A stretch of DNA of 64,000 bases from Tipula vernalis. Lineage: Eukaryota; Arthropoda; Insecta; Diptera; Tipulidae. Positions 23,543 through 35,599 of this stretch are shown here, one piece after another; the stretch's first letter is position 1; the number at the start of each line of letters is the position of its first letter. The stretch lies in assembly GCA_958295665.1 (NCBI GenBank), contig OY282560.1, forward strand, positions 189,010,561-189,074,560. Reading direction: 5' to 3'. The translations under genes were made by a program, and so were the position numbers. The notes beneath the pieces were generated by a model, which was given only the letters and a program-made list of their open reading frames with translations, did no database searches and had not been told where the DNA came from.

Positions 23543-25718
23543 ATGTCTGGAAGACGTCGTCGTTCGAACATAGGTCGTAGTACAGTGAATGCCAGAAGAG
23601 TACGTTCAGCAAGAGATGAAGAATCGTCAACGGAACGTGAGGCTCGCCTCAGTCAGGCTCGGGATAAATATAGAGCTGAGAGAGAGAGAGAATCTTCAGT
23701 AGAGCGTGAGGTTTGCCGCAGCCGAGATAGGGATAGACATCGAATACAGAGAGCCAGAGAATCATCAGCACGAGTTACTAATTCATGGATAAATAAAGAA
23801 AATTATGCCATGAATTACGATCCTCCGATTTCTTACAAGGACGATCGTATAGTATCAATAGGTACTATGTCAGTAGTGTGTGAACATTGCTTGGCATTGA
23901 AATTCAAGGACGAATCGAAAGGCATGTGTTGCTTACAAGGAAAAGTCAAATTAGAAGAAATTTTCCCTCTACCTGAACCACTTCACTCTCTTCTTACGAG
24001 TGATCATCAGAAATCCAAACAATTCATGCGCAATATACGCCGTTATAATAACGCATTTCAAATAACCTCTTTTAAGAGTAAGCAAGTCGTTGAGCGTGGG
24101 TTCATGCCTACATTTAAAATTCAAGGGCAAGTGTACCACTTAGCTGGGAGCTTGCTACCACTTCGACCCGATGATCACAAATTTCTGCAAATATATTTTA
24201 TTGCAGATCCAGATACACAAGCATCTACGCGGTGTTCAAGTGTTGCACAGCCAATTGATAGAGATTTGATTAGATCTCTCCAAGATATGTTACATTCTCA
24301 TAATTGCTACATACAGTCTTTCAAAACTGCGATTGAGAGTGTTCCAGCAGATACTCCTGACTTTAATGTCGTAATCCATGCAAATAAAGCACCATTTGGA
24401 GAACACAGAGGACGATACAATGCGCCTTCCACGAGTGAAGTAGCAGTGGATAGCTGGACAGCAATTTGACAAAAGAGATATTGTATTGCATAGTCGTGAT
24501 GATAATTTGCAAAAAATTTCAGAGTTACACAGATCTTATGACAGCTTACAATTTCCGTTGATGCTATGTCGTGGAGAACATGGTTATGCCATTAATATTT
24601 CTCAAGTTGACCCAATCGGTGGTACACCTCTGCGTAAAACAGTGTCATGTATGAACTACTATTGCTACCGTATAATGACAAGACGTAACAATTTCAACAC
24701 TTTGCTTAGATATGGAATGTTAACAAACCAATACTTGGTAGATCAATATGCGAAAATTGAATCTGAGAGGTTGGCCTACATCCGTAATAATCAAACTAAA
24801 TTGAGAGCCGAAAATTACGTTCATCTTCAGGATGCTTTACAGGCGAATGAACACCGCAACGGCATTGGGCAGTTGGTTATACTACCTTCATCATTCACAG
24901 GTGGACCTCGATATTTACACGAAAAATCGCAAGACGCCATGACTTACGTCAGAAATTACGGGAAACCTGATTTATTTATAACTGCAACATGTAACCCAAA
25001 TTGGCCGGAAATCAAAGAAAATATTAACACCAATTTAACTCCACAAGACAGATACGATATAGTTAACAGAGTCTTCCATTTAAAAGTACAGAAACTCCTG
25101 CACCTCATTAACAAGTCTCATATATTCGGTCCGCCGCCGTGTCATATGTACACAATAGAATGGCAGAAACGTGGCTTGCCACATGTACACCTGCTGGTGT
25201 GGTTAGTGAACAAAATTAGACCAAACCAAATTGACAGGGTTATTTCAGCTGAATTACCGGATAAAGATGAAGATCCTATCCTGTATGAAATCGTAAAGAA
25301 ACATATGGTACACGGCCCTTGCGGGACTTTAAACCCGAATTCTCCATGTATGCGAGATTCTAAATGCAGCAAAAAATTTCCGAAGTCGTTCCAAACTCAA
25401 ACAAGTACTAGCGATGACGGATATCCCAAATATCGTCGACGATCGCCAGAACAGGGTGGGCAAAATGCTACCGTCCGAAAGCATGATATTGATAACCGAT
25501 GGATCGTTCCCTATAATCCGCTCCTTTTGAAAATTTTTGATGCCCGCATCAACGTAGAGTTGTGCAATTCAATAAAGTCAATCCAATATGTTACTAAGTA
25601 CATTAATAAAGGCAGTGATCAAGCCACTTTCAGCATACAATCATCAAATGAAGTGGAAAAATATCAGTCTGGACGTTACACCGGACTCCCACAATTGTCC
25701 ACCTTGCAGTTCATTTAG
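23543..25718 (+). pseudogene. Helitron Rep (HUH nuclease) region, frameshifted
   Basis: Start chosen at MSGRRRRSN (23543), followed by an Arg/Glu-rich N-terminus (about 80 residues) and the Helitron N-terminal domain (VCEHCLALKF, LPLRPDDHKFLQIYFI). A frame break at about 24440-24486 moves to a second frame with the Helitron_like_N region and the nuclease. HVHLLVW (HUH-type histidines at residues 233 and 235 of the second frame) and YVTKYINKG (two tyrosines, residues 368 and 372) are both present. A second break with loss of roughly 20 codons follows YQSGRYT near 25690. The protein nicks and joins single-stranded DNA during rolling-circle transposition. The nuclease motifs survive but the gene cannot give one protein. 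Confidence 0.85.
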
Positions 25719-27877
25719 AAAATGGACAAAGAGTATATTTCACTGAGAACAATATACAAGAAGTTGTTAATAACCCGCGGGATACAACATTGACAGCATT
25801 CTTCAAGTTATGTGCTCAAGATCATTTCGCGAAAACACTGACATATGACAGAGTTCCAAGTTACTATACATGGAACCAGAGTTCTAAAACTTTTCAACGG
25901 CGAAAACAAGGTACTGCGGTTGATGGTTTCCCCGGAGTAAAACAAACGGATGCTCTTGGCAGAGTCTACGTGATTCATCCCAACAACAGCGAATGCTTTT
26001 ATCTGAGAATGTTACTGCATATTGTAAAAGGCCCGACATCCTTTGCACACCTAAGAACTGTACAAGGTGTTGTTTACAATACTTATCAAGCAGCATGCAA
26101 AGCTATGGGGCTCTTGGAAGCCGATTCTCACTGGGAAAACACATTATCAGAACCAGCTGTTTGTAGTTCAGCTACATCATTAAGATATTTATTTTCCGTC
26201 ATAGTAGCGTTTTGTCAAGTAACTGATTCTGTTAATCTATGGAATAAATTTCAAGAAAATATGGCCAGTGATATTCTGATTCGGCGACGGCGAGAGTTAA
26301 ACTCAAATGATGTACAATATGATCAAAACATATTTGACGAAGCATTATTTGAATTGAACAAAGTGGTGCAATTACTTTCGGGTAAATCGATCAAGGATTT
26401 TGGACTGCCGATGCCAGCTAATACTACTAACTCAGATTTAACTAACAGTGCCGAATACACAAGAGAAACATCATACGATCAAACGAGACTTTTACAAAAT
26501 ATAGCTCAAGATGAGCCACGATTAAACATCGATCAGAAAAAAGTATTCACTGCATTACTATCAACAATTGATAACAATGAAGGGAAATTGTTTTTCCTTG
26601 ATGCCCCAGGAGGTACAGGAAACATATTTTTAATCAATCTGCTTTTAAAAAAAGTGAGATCTATCGGAAAAATTGCGTTAGCTGTTGCATCATCCGGCAT
26701 TGCCGCTACGCTTTTGGAAGGAGGCCGAACCGCACACTCTACATTCAAGCTCCCGCTGAAAATTGCCACATATGATAATAACAGCGTCTGTAGTATTTCT
26801 AAACAGAGCAATACAGGAAAATTGATGCGTGACTGCTCATTAATAGTCTGGGACGAAGCTACCATGTCAAACAAGACGTCTGTGGAAGCACTGGATAGGA
26901 CAATGCGCGATTTGCGCAACAAAAATTCACCTATGGGTGGATGTACAATTCTGTTCTCAGGAGATTTCCGTCAAATCCTACCAGTTGTGACTCGAGGAAC
27001 ACGTGCTGACCAAATAAATGCTTCCCTAAAAAGATCCAACCTTTGGCCACATGTCAATAAATTAGAGCTTAAAACTAATATGAGGGTTTCGTCATCTTCA
27101 CGTGAGAACAGCCTATTTCCAGAGATACTGCTAAAAGTTGGCAATGAAGAGTTAACACAAAGTGAGGGAAGGATTAACCTAGAAAACCTTTGTGTTTTGA
27201 TAGACAACATCCAAGAGTTAGTCAACAATGTCTATCACATTGATAACATAAGTTATAAGACAATATCTTGGTTTAAAGAAAGAGCGATTCTGTCACCAAC
27301 TAACGAACAAGTAGATAAGGTAAATAACTTGATTCTTTCAAAGATTGATGCGCCGACGAAAATATACTACTCGGTCGATACTGTTCTCGATTTGGAAGAA
27401 GCTGTTCATTTTCCTACAGAATTTCTAAACTCTTTGAACCCGTCTGGACTCCCTCCTCACAAAATGGTGTTGAAAGTAGGTTGTCCTGTTATTTTATTAA
27501 GAAACCTGAATCCACCTAAACTTTGCAATGGCACGCGTTTGCTGGTAAAATCACTGAAAACTTTCATAATAGAGTGCACAATACTCACAGGATGTGGTAC
27601 CGGAGAAGATGTATTGATTCCCCGAATCCCTCTGATACCATCGGATTTACCCTTCCAATTTAAACGTTTACAGTTTCCGGTAAAGACATCTTTTGCAATG
27701 ACCATTAATAAATCGCAGGGTCAAACCTTCAACGTTGCAGGCTTAGATTTGAGCGTTGACTGTTATTCACATGGCCAACTGTATGTCGCTCTTTCAAGAG
27801 TAACCTCTAGAGAAAACATGTTTGTATTGTCTAATGACAAGAAACCTGTGAACGTTGTATATAAAGACATTCTGTAA
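25699..27877 (+). pseudogene. Helitron Pif1-like helicase region, Walker A altered
   Basis: The open frame runs from TIVHLAVHLENGQRVYF (in frame from about 25699, so the Met at 25790 is not the true start) to the stop at 27877. Walker A reads DAPGGTGNIF (residues 271-280 from the Met at 25790): the invariant GKT is replaced by GNI, removing the Lys that contacts ATP phosphates. Walker B (LIVWDEATM, residues 351-359), SGDFRQILPVV, and the C-terminal motif FAMTINKSQGQT with QLYVALSRVTS are otherwise canonical. It is one piece with the Rep ORF in intact Helitrons. Helicase activity is probably lost. Confidence 0.85.
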
Positions 27878-28146
27878 TATATTAATTGTTGTAAAAATAA
27901 AATAAATAGGTAAAAATGTAAAAAGTAAATAAGTAAAAATGTAGTGTATGAATTTAGATATTCCAAAGATAGAAGGAAATCTTCATGGTATAGGGAAAGA
28001 GGAATTGTTTTACTCCAAATTTAACGAGTGCGGGCCACGGGCAGTAATGAATCAATCAAAACTACTGGGTCGATTTTAATCATTTTTTCAGTGAGTGACA
28101 TAGGCTTTATATTTTATACCCGTGCGAAGCCGGAGCGGGCCGCTAG

Positions 28147-28491
28147 TATTTAAATAAATGGAATTTTTTCCTTTGTAAGCACTAATTTTTGATATTTAGC
28201 TGTGTGTGGTAAGAGGTGTTTGCTGTAAATTTAAAATACAACTTTTATGAGAATTTTTAGCGCATTTAGAATCTACTAGTGAGACACTCTGCTATCAAAG
28301 TTTAAATGGTATCGTCTCACAACACAAGTTTTTAACACCCTTTATAGTTAACAGAAATGAAACACCACTAAATATTGAAGGTGGAGCTTAAATAGTTTTT
28401 CACCAATTTATTGGAAAACAACTTACGTTTAAATTTTTTTAGTAAACTAGTTTGGGATAACACAACTTCATTAGTCCATAAGCATTTCATC
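28147..28491. other. Spacer between Helitron and Idh
   Basis: No gene. It should contain the Idh 3' UTR on the minus strand. The first AATAAA on that strand (28497-28492) overlaps the Idh stop codon, so a short 3' UTR is possible. Confidence 0.5.
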
Positions 28492-28492
28492 T

Positions 28493-29957
28493 TTATTCTA
28501 ATTCCGCTCTTAAGTTTTCTGCTAATTTATCGATAAATTTGAAGGTTTCTAAATAATCGTCGGGTCTTACATTTTCCATGCCTTTAATACAAATGGCCAA
28601 ATCTTTCGTCATCATTCCCGATTCAATTGTATCAATGCACACTTTTTCAAGAATTGTCGCAAAATTTTTCAACTCTTTATTATTATCTAGGCTGGCACGA
28701 TGCAACAAACCCCGGCTCCATGCAAAAATTGAAGCAATTGGATTTGTAGATGTTTTTTTGTTTTGTTGATATAAGCGATAATGTCTGGTCACAGTACCAT
28801 GAGCAGCTTCAGCTTCGACTGTTTTACCATCGGAGCTTATCAACACGGATGTCATTAAGCCTAATGAACCAAAGCCTTGAGCAACCGAATCAGATTGTAC
28901 GTCCCCATCATAATTTTTGCATGCCCAAATCAAACCCCCTGTAGTTTTCATGACAAACGCGACCATATCATCGATTAATCGATGTTCATAACATAAGCGA
29001 TCATCTTTGAATGCTGTTTTGTACTCCTTGTCGTAAATTTCTTCAAATATATCTTTGAAACGGCCATCGTATTTCTTGAGGATTGTATTTTTTGTGCTCA
29101 AGTATAACGGCAATTTTCGGATCAACGCATATTTGAATGAAGAATGGGCAAAATCGACTATTGATTTATCAATATTGTACATGCCCAGCGCAACACCAGC
29201 ACTTTTGAGTTCATTTATTAAATGGACGATTTTTGCACCACCTTCTTTTGGATAGAAACAAGCTTCAAGTCGGCCAGCCGAAGGAATGATAAAATCAGTA
29301 GCACTATATTGATCACCGAACGCGTGCCGTCCAATAATGATGGGTTTCTTCCATAGAGTCATAACCTGTGGAATATTTTTACAAATGATCGATTCCCGAA
29401 AAATTGTCCCACGTATAATGTTACGTAAAGTTGCGTTTGGTGATTTCCACATTTGTTTCAATTTAAATTCTTGGACACGTTTCTCGTCCGGTGTAATTGT
29501 GGCACATTTAATTCCAACATTAAATTGTTTAACGGCCTTAGCACAATCTATCGTTACTTGGTCATTGGTTTTATCACGATTTGTTATTCCTAAATCGTAA
29601 ACGTGAAGTTCAATGTCGAGGTAGGGTAAAATTAATTTATTTTGAATCTCGTCCCAAATGACTCGGGTCATTTCATCACCGAGAATATTGACCACAGGCC
29701 CGACTTTAATTTTTTCTGCAGTCATTGTCTAAAATATAAAAAGAGAATTGTTTAAGAATTTTTTTTTTTTTTATTAAATTTTTTAACGAATTTTTTACTG
29801 ATTCATATGTTTTTGAATTTGTATTAAAATTCGACATATAAAGTGTTTTTAAATTGCGGTGCAGCACATTATTTCGTAGCAAACAACTGTATTGTCTCAC
29901 GTTTATAAATAAAGGTCTCGTTAAAACTGTATTCGCAATTAAAAACCAATTGGCCAT
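28493..29957 (-). CDS. Idh: NADP-dependent isocitrate dehydrogenase, two exons
   Basis: Exon 2 (29728-28493) encodes a full-length homodimeric NADP-IDH (oxidative decarboxylation of isocitrate to 2-oxoglutarate with NADPH production). Visible are MWKSPNAT and [11 protein letters not shown] (substrate Ser and Arg), GRHAFGDQY (catalytic Arg and Tyr), [10 protein letters not shown] (catalytic Lys), RLIDDMVA and [11 protein letters not shown] (metal-binding Asp), and [12 protein letters not shown] (NADP loop). A TATTTTAG acceptor precedes it by three bases before the inner ATG. A GTAAAA donor at 29798 defines a 70-bp intron (29729-29798) that joins in phase to exon 1 (29957-29799). Exon 1 encodes 53 residues rich in Arg, Asn, Leu and lacking acidic residues until the end ([20 protein letters not shown]), as expected for a mitochondrial presequence. 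Total about 464 aa; starting at the inner ATG gives 410 aa (cytosolic form). Sequence is more divergent than typical IDH (for example [18 protein letters not shown]), so a paralogue is possible. Confidence 0.9.
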
Positions 29958-30119
29958 TCTTTAGTAAGGATTCCTTTATCCATATTATAGGAAACAAGCA
30001 ATTGAGTCAAAGTCATTTTGTAAAAGTCGCAGCATACCGAGTTGCTGACTTGTTAATTGACGTAACTAAAGTAAAATTTGGGATAAGTTTAAGTAAATGG
30101 TATTGAAATTACTTCGGCC

Positions 30120-30345
30120 TAAAAAGACCAAAGAGTTTGGGGTTGATGTTAGGGTTGAGTTTAAGGTTAAGTTAGGGGTCAATTTGCGGGTTGAGTTCAA
30201 AGTGAGTTGGATTTGAGTTGGGGTTGGGTTAAGATATAGTGAGCAGTTAACCAATTTTTTATTTTTGCTGGTTTGATGATTGAGTTGAAAGAGAGTTGAG
30301 TTGAGGGTTGAATTGGGCGCCGTTTGCGGTTTGAATTGGGGTTGA
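30120..30345. repeat. TTGAGTTGGGGTTGAG degenerate array
   Basis: Same unit type as at 9475-9960, preceded by TTACTTCGGCCTAAAAAGAC, a leader shared with about 35820. The minus-strand frame across it (Asn/Ser/Thr/Pro-rich) is composition-driven. Confidence 0.6.
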
Positions 30346-30539
30346 GATGGTATTGGACCAATGTTCAGTGAGCAGTTCAGCAATCTATAACATAAAGTGA
30401 ATGTTTGTATGTATGTACAGCATATGTGTATGATATTTAAACAAATCCACACGACTTGATCGATTTGAACCAAGCCTTACATAAATATAGTATTGTTTAA
30501 GACTTAAGATAGGTCACTGTTAATATCTCAAACCTCAAA

Positions 30540-31527
30540 TTGAACCTTTTACATTTCAAATTAAACCTTTAGCAAATTAAATGAATGGCCAATTAGGATG
30601 GAACTTATCTATTTCTTAACTGATTTTAGTGAAATTTGACTTCCGCGATGGAAATGGGATTCTAAAATGAGTTTTGGATGAAGTTTTTGAATATGACTAA
30701 GTATGATAGAACGTGGCTATTTCTTAACCGATTATAATGAAGTTCGATAGGTAGATTAGTATTGGAAGTCTAAAACTATTTTTAGATGAAATTCTGGAAT
30801 ATGATCAGTTAGGATAGAACTTGTCCATTTTTTAGCGGATTTTAAAGGAATTTTCCATGTGTGATGATATTCGGATTTTAAAATTGTTTTTAGATAACGT
30901 TTTGGAATATGGCCAAGTAGGACGGAATGGGGATTTTAAATAATATTTCTAATTCCGAAACTCTGCACTACCGTAATTAGTTTCAATAATGTGGCGCGTG
31001 TCCACTACACACAATATTTTTTCTAAACAAAGCTAAACTTACCCAAACATAACCCAAAGTTTAAAGCGAACGATTGGCATGGAAAGTTTCTAATGGAACT
31101 TAAATATTGTTACGGAGATAGTCTTAATCGTTTCCCAAAAGCTGTCTCAAATACATCTCAACAGAAGCCATTATAGAAGCCATATTGACATATTTCTCAC
31201 AACCTCGTCTGAAAATAATTTTTGGGCCACATTTTCTTCTATTCATTGGAAACGTCAAAATTCATCATAATCGGGTTATATTCTTACTGACCATATTACA
31301 GAACAATATCCAAAAATCGTTTTAGAATCCCATTTCCAACGCACATGACAATTTTGATCATAATCGGTTAAGGAATAGCCAAACTCCATCCTAATTGGCC
31401 ATTCATATAATTTGTTAAGGGTTCAATTTGAAATGTAAAAGGTTCAATTTGGAATGTAAAAGGTCCAATTTAAAATGTCAAAAGTTCAGTTTGAAGTATA
31501 AAAGGAGCAAGTTGAAGTGTAAAACCA
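30540..31527. mobile_element. Foldback element family C with satellite-bearing arms
   Basis: Left end has repeated ATTGAACCTTTTACATTTCA units. The right end has the reverse complement (GGTTCAATTTGAAATGTAAAA) in about five tandem copies. Inside both arms is a tandem satellite of about 105 bp (GGCCAATTAGGATGGAACTT ... GATTCTAAAATGAGTTTT): starts near 30587, 30695, 30799 and 30913 on the left, with inverted copies at about 31200-31400. The same satellite occurs at 52.0-52.6 and 53.9 kb. No ORF; target duplication not identified. Confidence 0.65.
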
Positions 31528-31529
31528 TG

Positions 31530-32010
31530 ATAGTATGTTGGTATGATGGTATGATGGTATATATGATCGTACGATGGTAAGATGGTATGATGTTGTGATG
31601 GATGTTGGTACGATGGTATAATGGTATCGTGGTATGATGGATTGATGTTATTGTGTGATGGTAAGTTTGTATTTATGATACAACGTACGATAGTATAACG
31701 TTATTTATTGTAGAATGATGGTGTGATGGTATGAGGGTATGATGGTGTGATGGTATGACGATATATCATGACCTGACAGTAAGATGGTATGATGATGATG
31801 ATATGGTTAGAGGGACAGTATGATGGTACGATGGTATAGTGGTTGTTATGTTTATATGATTGTATGATGCTACGATGGTGCGATTTTATGATGATATGAT
31901 GGTATGATGTAAGAAGGTGTAGTGGATTGGGAATAATGGTATATGATGGAATAATGGTATGATGGAATGATTGTTTAACGTACGTATGCCGGTATGATGG
32001 TAAATAGGGT
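31530..32010. repeat. TATGATGG-type degenerate minisatellite
   Basis: Many copies of GGTATGATGGTATGATG with point variation. A second array of the same type lies at 33270-33650. The His/Ser/Pro-rich frame on the minus strand (31701-32111) comes from the repeat. Confidence 0.8.
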
Positions 32011-32019
32011 TTGAGTTGA

Positions 32020-32460
32020 AACTGACTTGGATTTAAAAGAGAAGTTCGGCTAGGGATTAATTTGAGGTCGAGTTTAGGGTTTAGTGAGAGGTTAGATTGA
32101 GCTGAGTTCATACAGGCATGTATAGCTTTCGAATCGAGTTAATTTTGGGATTGGGTTGGAAAATAAGTGTAGAGTTGAGCATAGGGTTGGGATTTGGGTC
32201 GAGCTAAGTTGAGTTGACGTAGAATTAGGATTAAGTTATCTTGGATTGGGATTTGAGTTGTTCGGTTGGGGAATTTGAATGTAAATTAAGGGTTGATTTG
32301 ATGATTTAATTGATGGCTGGGTTGTCCGCTAATTTGGTGATTGTGTTTAGGATTGTGTTGCGGTTGAGATAGAGGTTGAGTTGTAAATTGAGTTGGAGTT
32401 TAAGCTAAAGAATGACTTAAGAGATTCATTTCGGGATTGATTTGGGAGTTGAATTGATCA
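32020..32460. repeat. TTGAGTTGG-type degenerate array
   Basis: Third segment of the TTGAGTTGGGATTG family, directly adjoining the TATGATGG array. The two repeat types are therefore neighbours in one composite unit here. Confidence 0.6.
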
Positions 32461-32970
32461 AGACCGAAGTTCTGATTACCTTATGAGGTTTGAGCCACAT
32501 GACATGTTCGAATAATTGACAAATTTATTGATGTAAACTAATTTCCACAACAGGCTAAAAATGATTTGATTATTAAATCAAAACGGAACATACAATCGTT
32601 CTTCTTTTAAGAGCTTTTTGATGGCAAATGTCAAATAAAAGTAATTTGCATGCGCAAACTTTGCTTTTAAACAAACAAACAATGTTTGATTCTGCTCATG
32701 CTAAAGATTTTGCGCAAGCATTGTTAACATTTTTAGTTAAAATTTGTACAAATTATTTAAACGCGTAGGCCGAAAAGAGCGGAAACCAAGAGTACAATAT
32801 GCCGATGTTTCACAGGTATATTGCGCAACTTAGTTGTACGTGAGTAACGACCTGAAGCTCGTCTATATAGAAGCACAATAATTTAATTAATTTATGTCAT
32901 TTTTATTGAGTGTTGTGTTTGTTATTGAAGCTTTGCTTGTTGCTTCAATAACGTGTGAGAACGTGTGGGA

Positions 32971-34618
32971 ACCCTGTTAAAGTTAGCCGAAAGTTTTCAG
33001 CCGAAAGTAAAAAAATGTCGATGATGCAGATTGGGTCTTTGCTATCTCACCCACCTAATTTTAATAATCTATGTATCTTCTATATATAGAGAAGAAAATT
33101 ATGTTTGTAGGTATGTATGTTTGTGGGTTCACAAAAGCTCTTGACCCACTCGTGCGATTGCTTCCAAATTTCGCACGAATACTTTTTAGCAGTCGCGAAG
33201 AAACATAAGGGTTGGTAATCAAAAATTGTTATACCTTCCTCATGCTCCCCTGTGAGGAGGCATTTATTTTTTAACGGTGATGGTAATGGTAATAGTGATG
33301 GTAATGGTGAAGATGTTGATGAGGGGGATGATGATTGTGATGATGATGATGATGGTGATTGTGACTGTTTTGGAGATTGTGATTATGATTGTGATGGTGT
33401 GATCGAATGATGGTGTGATGGTTTTGATAGTTAGATGGTAAAAGGGTATGATGGTATGATGGTTTGAAGGTACGATGGTAACATCGTGCAATTGTGTGAT
33501 GGTATGATGGTATGCTGGTATGATGTTATTATGGTATGGTGGAGTGGTGATATGGGCGAATGATGCTATGACGTTAAGGCGGTATGATGGATTGATGGTA
33601 CTATTGTGTGTAATGATATGCTGGTATGGTGGTATGGTAAACACAACACGCAAGTTCTTTTGTAAATTTACGCCTCATCTAGGGAGTTTTTACACCAACT
33701 TCTTCAATTATTTAAAGCAGGAAAGTAAACATAATGAAGAACTTGTGGGAAATATTTTTATAAATATAGAACTCAATTACCTGAATTATGTCGGTCTTAT
33801 GCTATGGGAGTTCTGCTCACATTCAATATTTACTTCCTGGGGATGCAACCGCCTACAAATCAATTAGCAATTAACACTGACAACAAGACACCGTATAGGC
33901 AGATCTCTAGCCAACAGATTGGCAGTACCTATTCAAAGAAATGTGGTTTACAAGCAAGTATTGCGGTAAACCCAACAAATTATTTTTGAATTTATACACA
34001 ATTTTAGTCTATTTCCAGCCATATAATTACTACATGGAAATTCCAGTTTTCGATTTTCCAAAAATAATTAGAAATTTTGTATAAAATTAGCCCTAATTAG
34101 TAAATCGAATTTTCCCATATTTTGGAATTGATAAGTCACACCATGCAATCCAACTTCAGTCATAAAACTCTAGAGGCTAATTTTATTCATAATTCTAATG
34201 ATTTTTGGAAAACCGAATTTTTCCGAATTGTCCATGTGAAACTTAAACTGAATTATTCCCAGCGATTGCTATTGACAAATCAGATCAATTCATTATATCT
34301 CCAGACATAACACTCTAGTGACTAATTTTATATCAATTTTTAATATTTTGTGAAATCGCCGGATTTTCCATAATATTCCACGTGAAAGTAGAATGATGGT
34401 TTGTAACGTAAAACTATTGACAAAAAACCTCAATGCTGTCCATGGTAACTTTTGACTGAACACTTTTGGCTGATAACAACAATATTTTTTGATTTTAGCT
34501 GGGATAACACAAACTGCATTGCTGATTTTATACTTTCGGCTGATATTAACATGGTTCTGCATTATCGACTTTTTATTTTCGGCTGGACATGTGCACTTTC
34601 GCCTAACTTTAACAGTAT
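32971..34618. mobile_element. Family A foldback, copy 3 (expanded or composite)
   Basis: The left terminus ACCCTGTTAAAGTTAGCCGA at 32971 and a right terminus ending CTTTAACAGTAT at 34618 match family A. The interior 33040-34000 is unrelated, with a TATGATGG array (33270-33650) and AT-rich sequence, while 34000-34618 is right-arm sequence. The flanking nonamers do not match, so this may be two truncated copies rather than one element with cargo. Confidence 0.5.
33270..33650. repeat. GATGGTAATGG / TATGATGG array
   Basis: Begins with GATGGTAATGGTAATAG and GATGATGATGATGG units and passes into TATGATGGTATG units. It is the same family as at 31530-32010. Confidence 0.8.
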
Positions 34619-34728
34619 CACATGACATGCTACCTTATGTTTGTTAGTTTTGGTTTGTTCTTTATAAATTATTTTTGTGATGTTTCCTATTTCGTATGTC
34701 TATTTCCTCTTCAGGTACTACTAAAGTG

Positions 34729-35590
34729 ATACTGTTAAAGTTAGCCGACAGTTGACAGCCGAAAGTGAAAAGTCGATAATGCAGATTATGATATAACATT
34801 CCAGCCGAAAATAAAAAATTTAGTAGTTATCAGCCGAAAGTAAATAGGATACATAGATTTAAATAAAAATTTTTCTAAATAAATTTACGTGTAAAACTTT
34901 GCTTCGTAGACAATATTGGAAAATCAGAAGACTATACAAAATTAGAATTATTAGAAAATTTGTATAAAATCAGCCTCTAGAGTATGTCTGGAGATGGATT
35001 GCATTGATTTGGTTTGTCAATAGCTATCGCAGGAAAAAAATTCAGTTCAAGTTACTCGTGGGAAATCTCGGAAAATTCGATTTCCCAAAAATTATTAGAA
35101 AATTTATATAAAATCAGCCTCTAAAGTGTTCTGTCTGGAGATGGATTGCATTAATTTGATTACTCAATAGCTATCGCAGGAAAAAAATTCAGTTCAAGTT
35201 TCCCGTGGGAAATCTAGGAAAATTCAAAAAAGTTTCCAGCCGAAAGTCGAATTTTCCGAGATTTCCCACGGGAAACTTGAACTGAGTTTTTTTTTCTACG
35301 ATAGCTATTGACAAATCAAATCAATGCAATCCATCTCCAGACATAACATTCTAGAGGCTGATTTTATACAAATTTTCTAATAATTTTTGGAAAATCGACG
35401 AGATTTCCCACGGGAAACTTGAACTGAATTTTTTTCCTGCGATAACTATTGATAAGTCACATCAATGCAATCCATCTCCAGACATAACCCTCTAGAGGCT
35501 GATTTATTTTCGGCTGAAATGTCAATAACATAATCTGCATTATCGACTTTTCACTTTCGGCTGGAAACTTTCGGCTAACTTTAACAGGGT
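34729..35590. mobile_element. Foldback element family A, copy 2 (9-bp TSD)
   Basis: Ends ATACTGTTAAAGTTAGCC and GGCTAACTTTAACAGGGT. Perfect 9-bp direct repeats ACTAAAGTG flank it at 34720-34728 and 35591-35599. The two arms of about 400 bp meet at a short centre near 35225-35250, so the 862-bp element is almost wholly palindromic. It is the best preserved copy of the family in the window. Confidence 0.88.
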
Positions 35591-35599
35591 ACTAAAGTG

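Larger units (their letters stand above)
22739..28146 (+). mobile_element. Near full-length Helitron
   Basis: The 5' end reads A|TCACTACATAGTATAAAAC at 22738/22739. The 3' end is a short hairpin (CCCGTGCGAAGCCGGAGCGGG) followed by CCGCTAG|T at 28146/28147, the typical CTAG end with host A and T on either side. Between them lie Rep and Pif1-type helicase coding blocks in the expected order, 5.4 kb in all. An inverted, locally duplicated copy of the 5' terminus sits at about 23123-23242. Two frame breaks and a damaged Walker A make it non-autonomous now. Confidence 0.9.

Noticed and set aside
30066..30473. 135-residue Asn/Thr/Pro-rich frame
   Set aside because: Produced by the TTGAGTTGGG array.
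31701..32111. 136-residue His/Ser/Pro/Ile-rich frame
   Set aside because: Produced by the TATGATGG array on the opposite strand; composition follows the repeat.
31530..33650. CRISPR array
   Set aside because: Repeats are degenerate, contiguous and without unique spacers; eukaryotic context.
33264..33653. 129-residue Thr/Ile-rich frame
   Set aside because: Produced by GATGGTAATGG and TATGATGG repeats.
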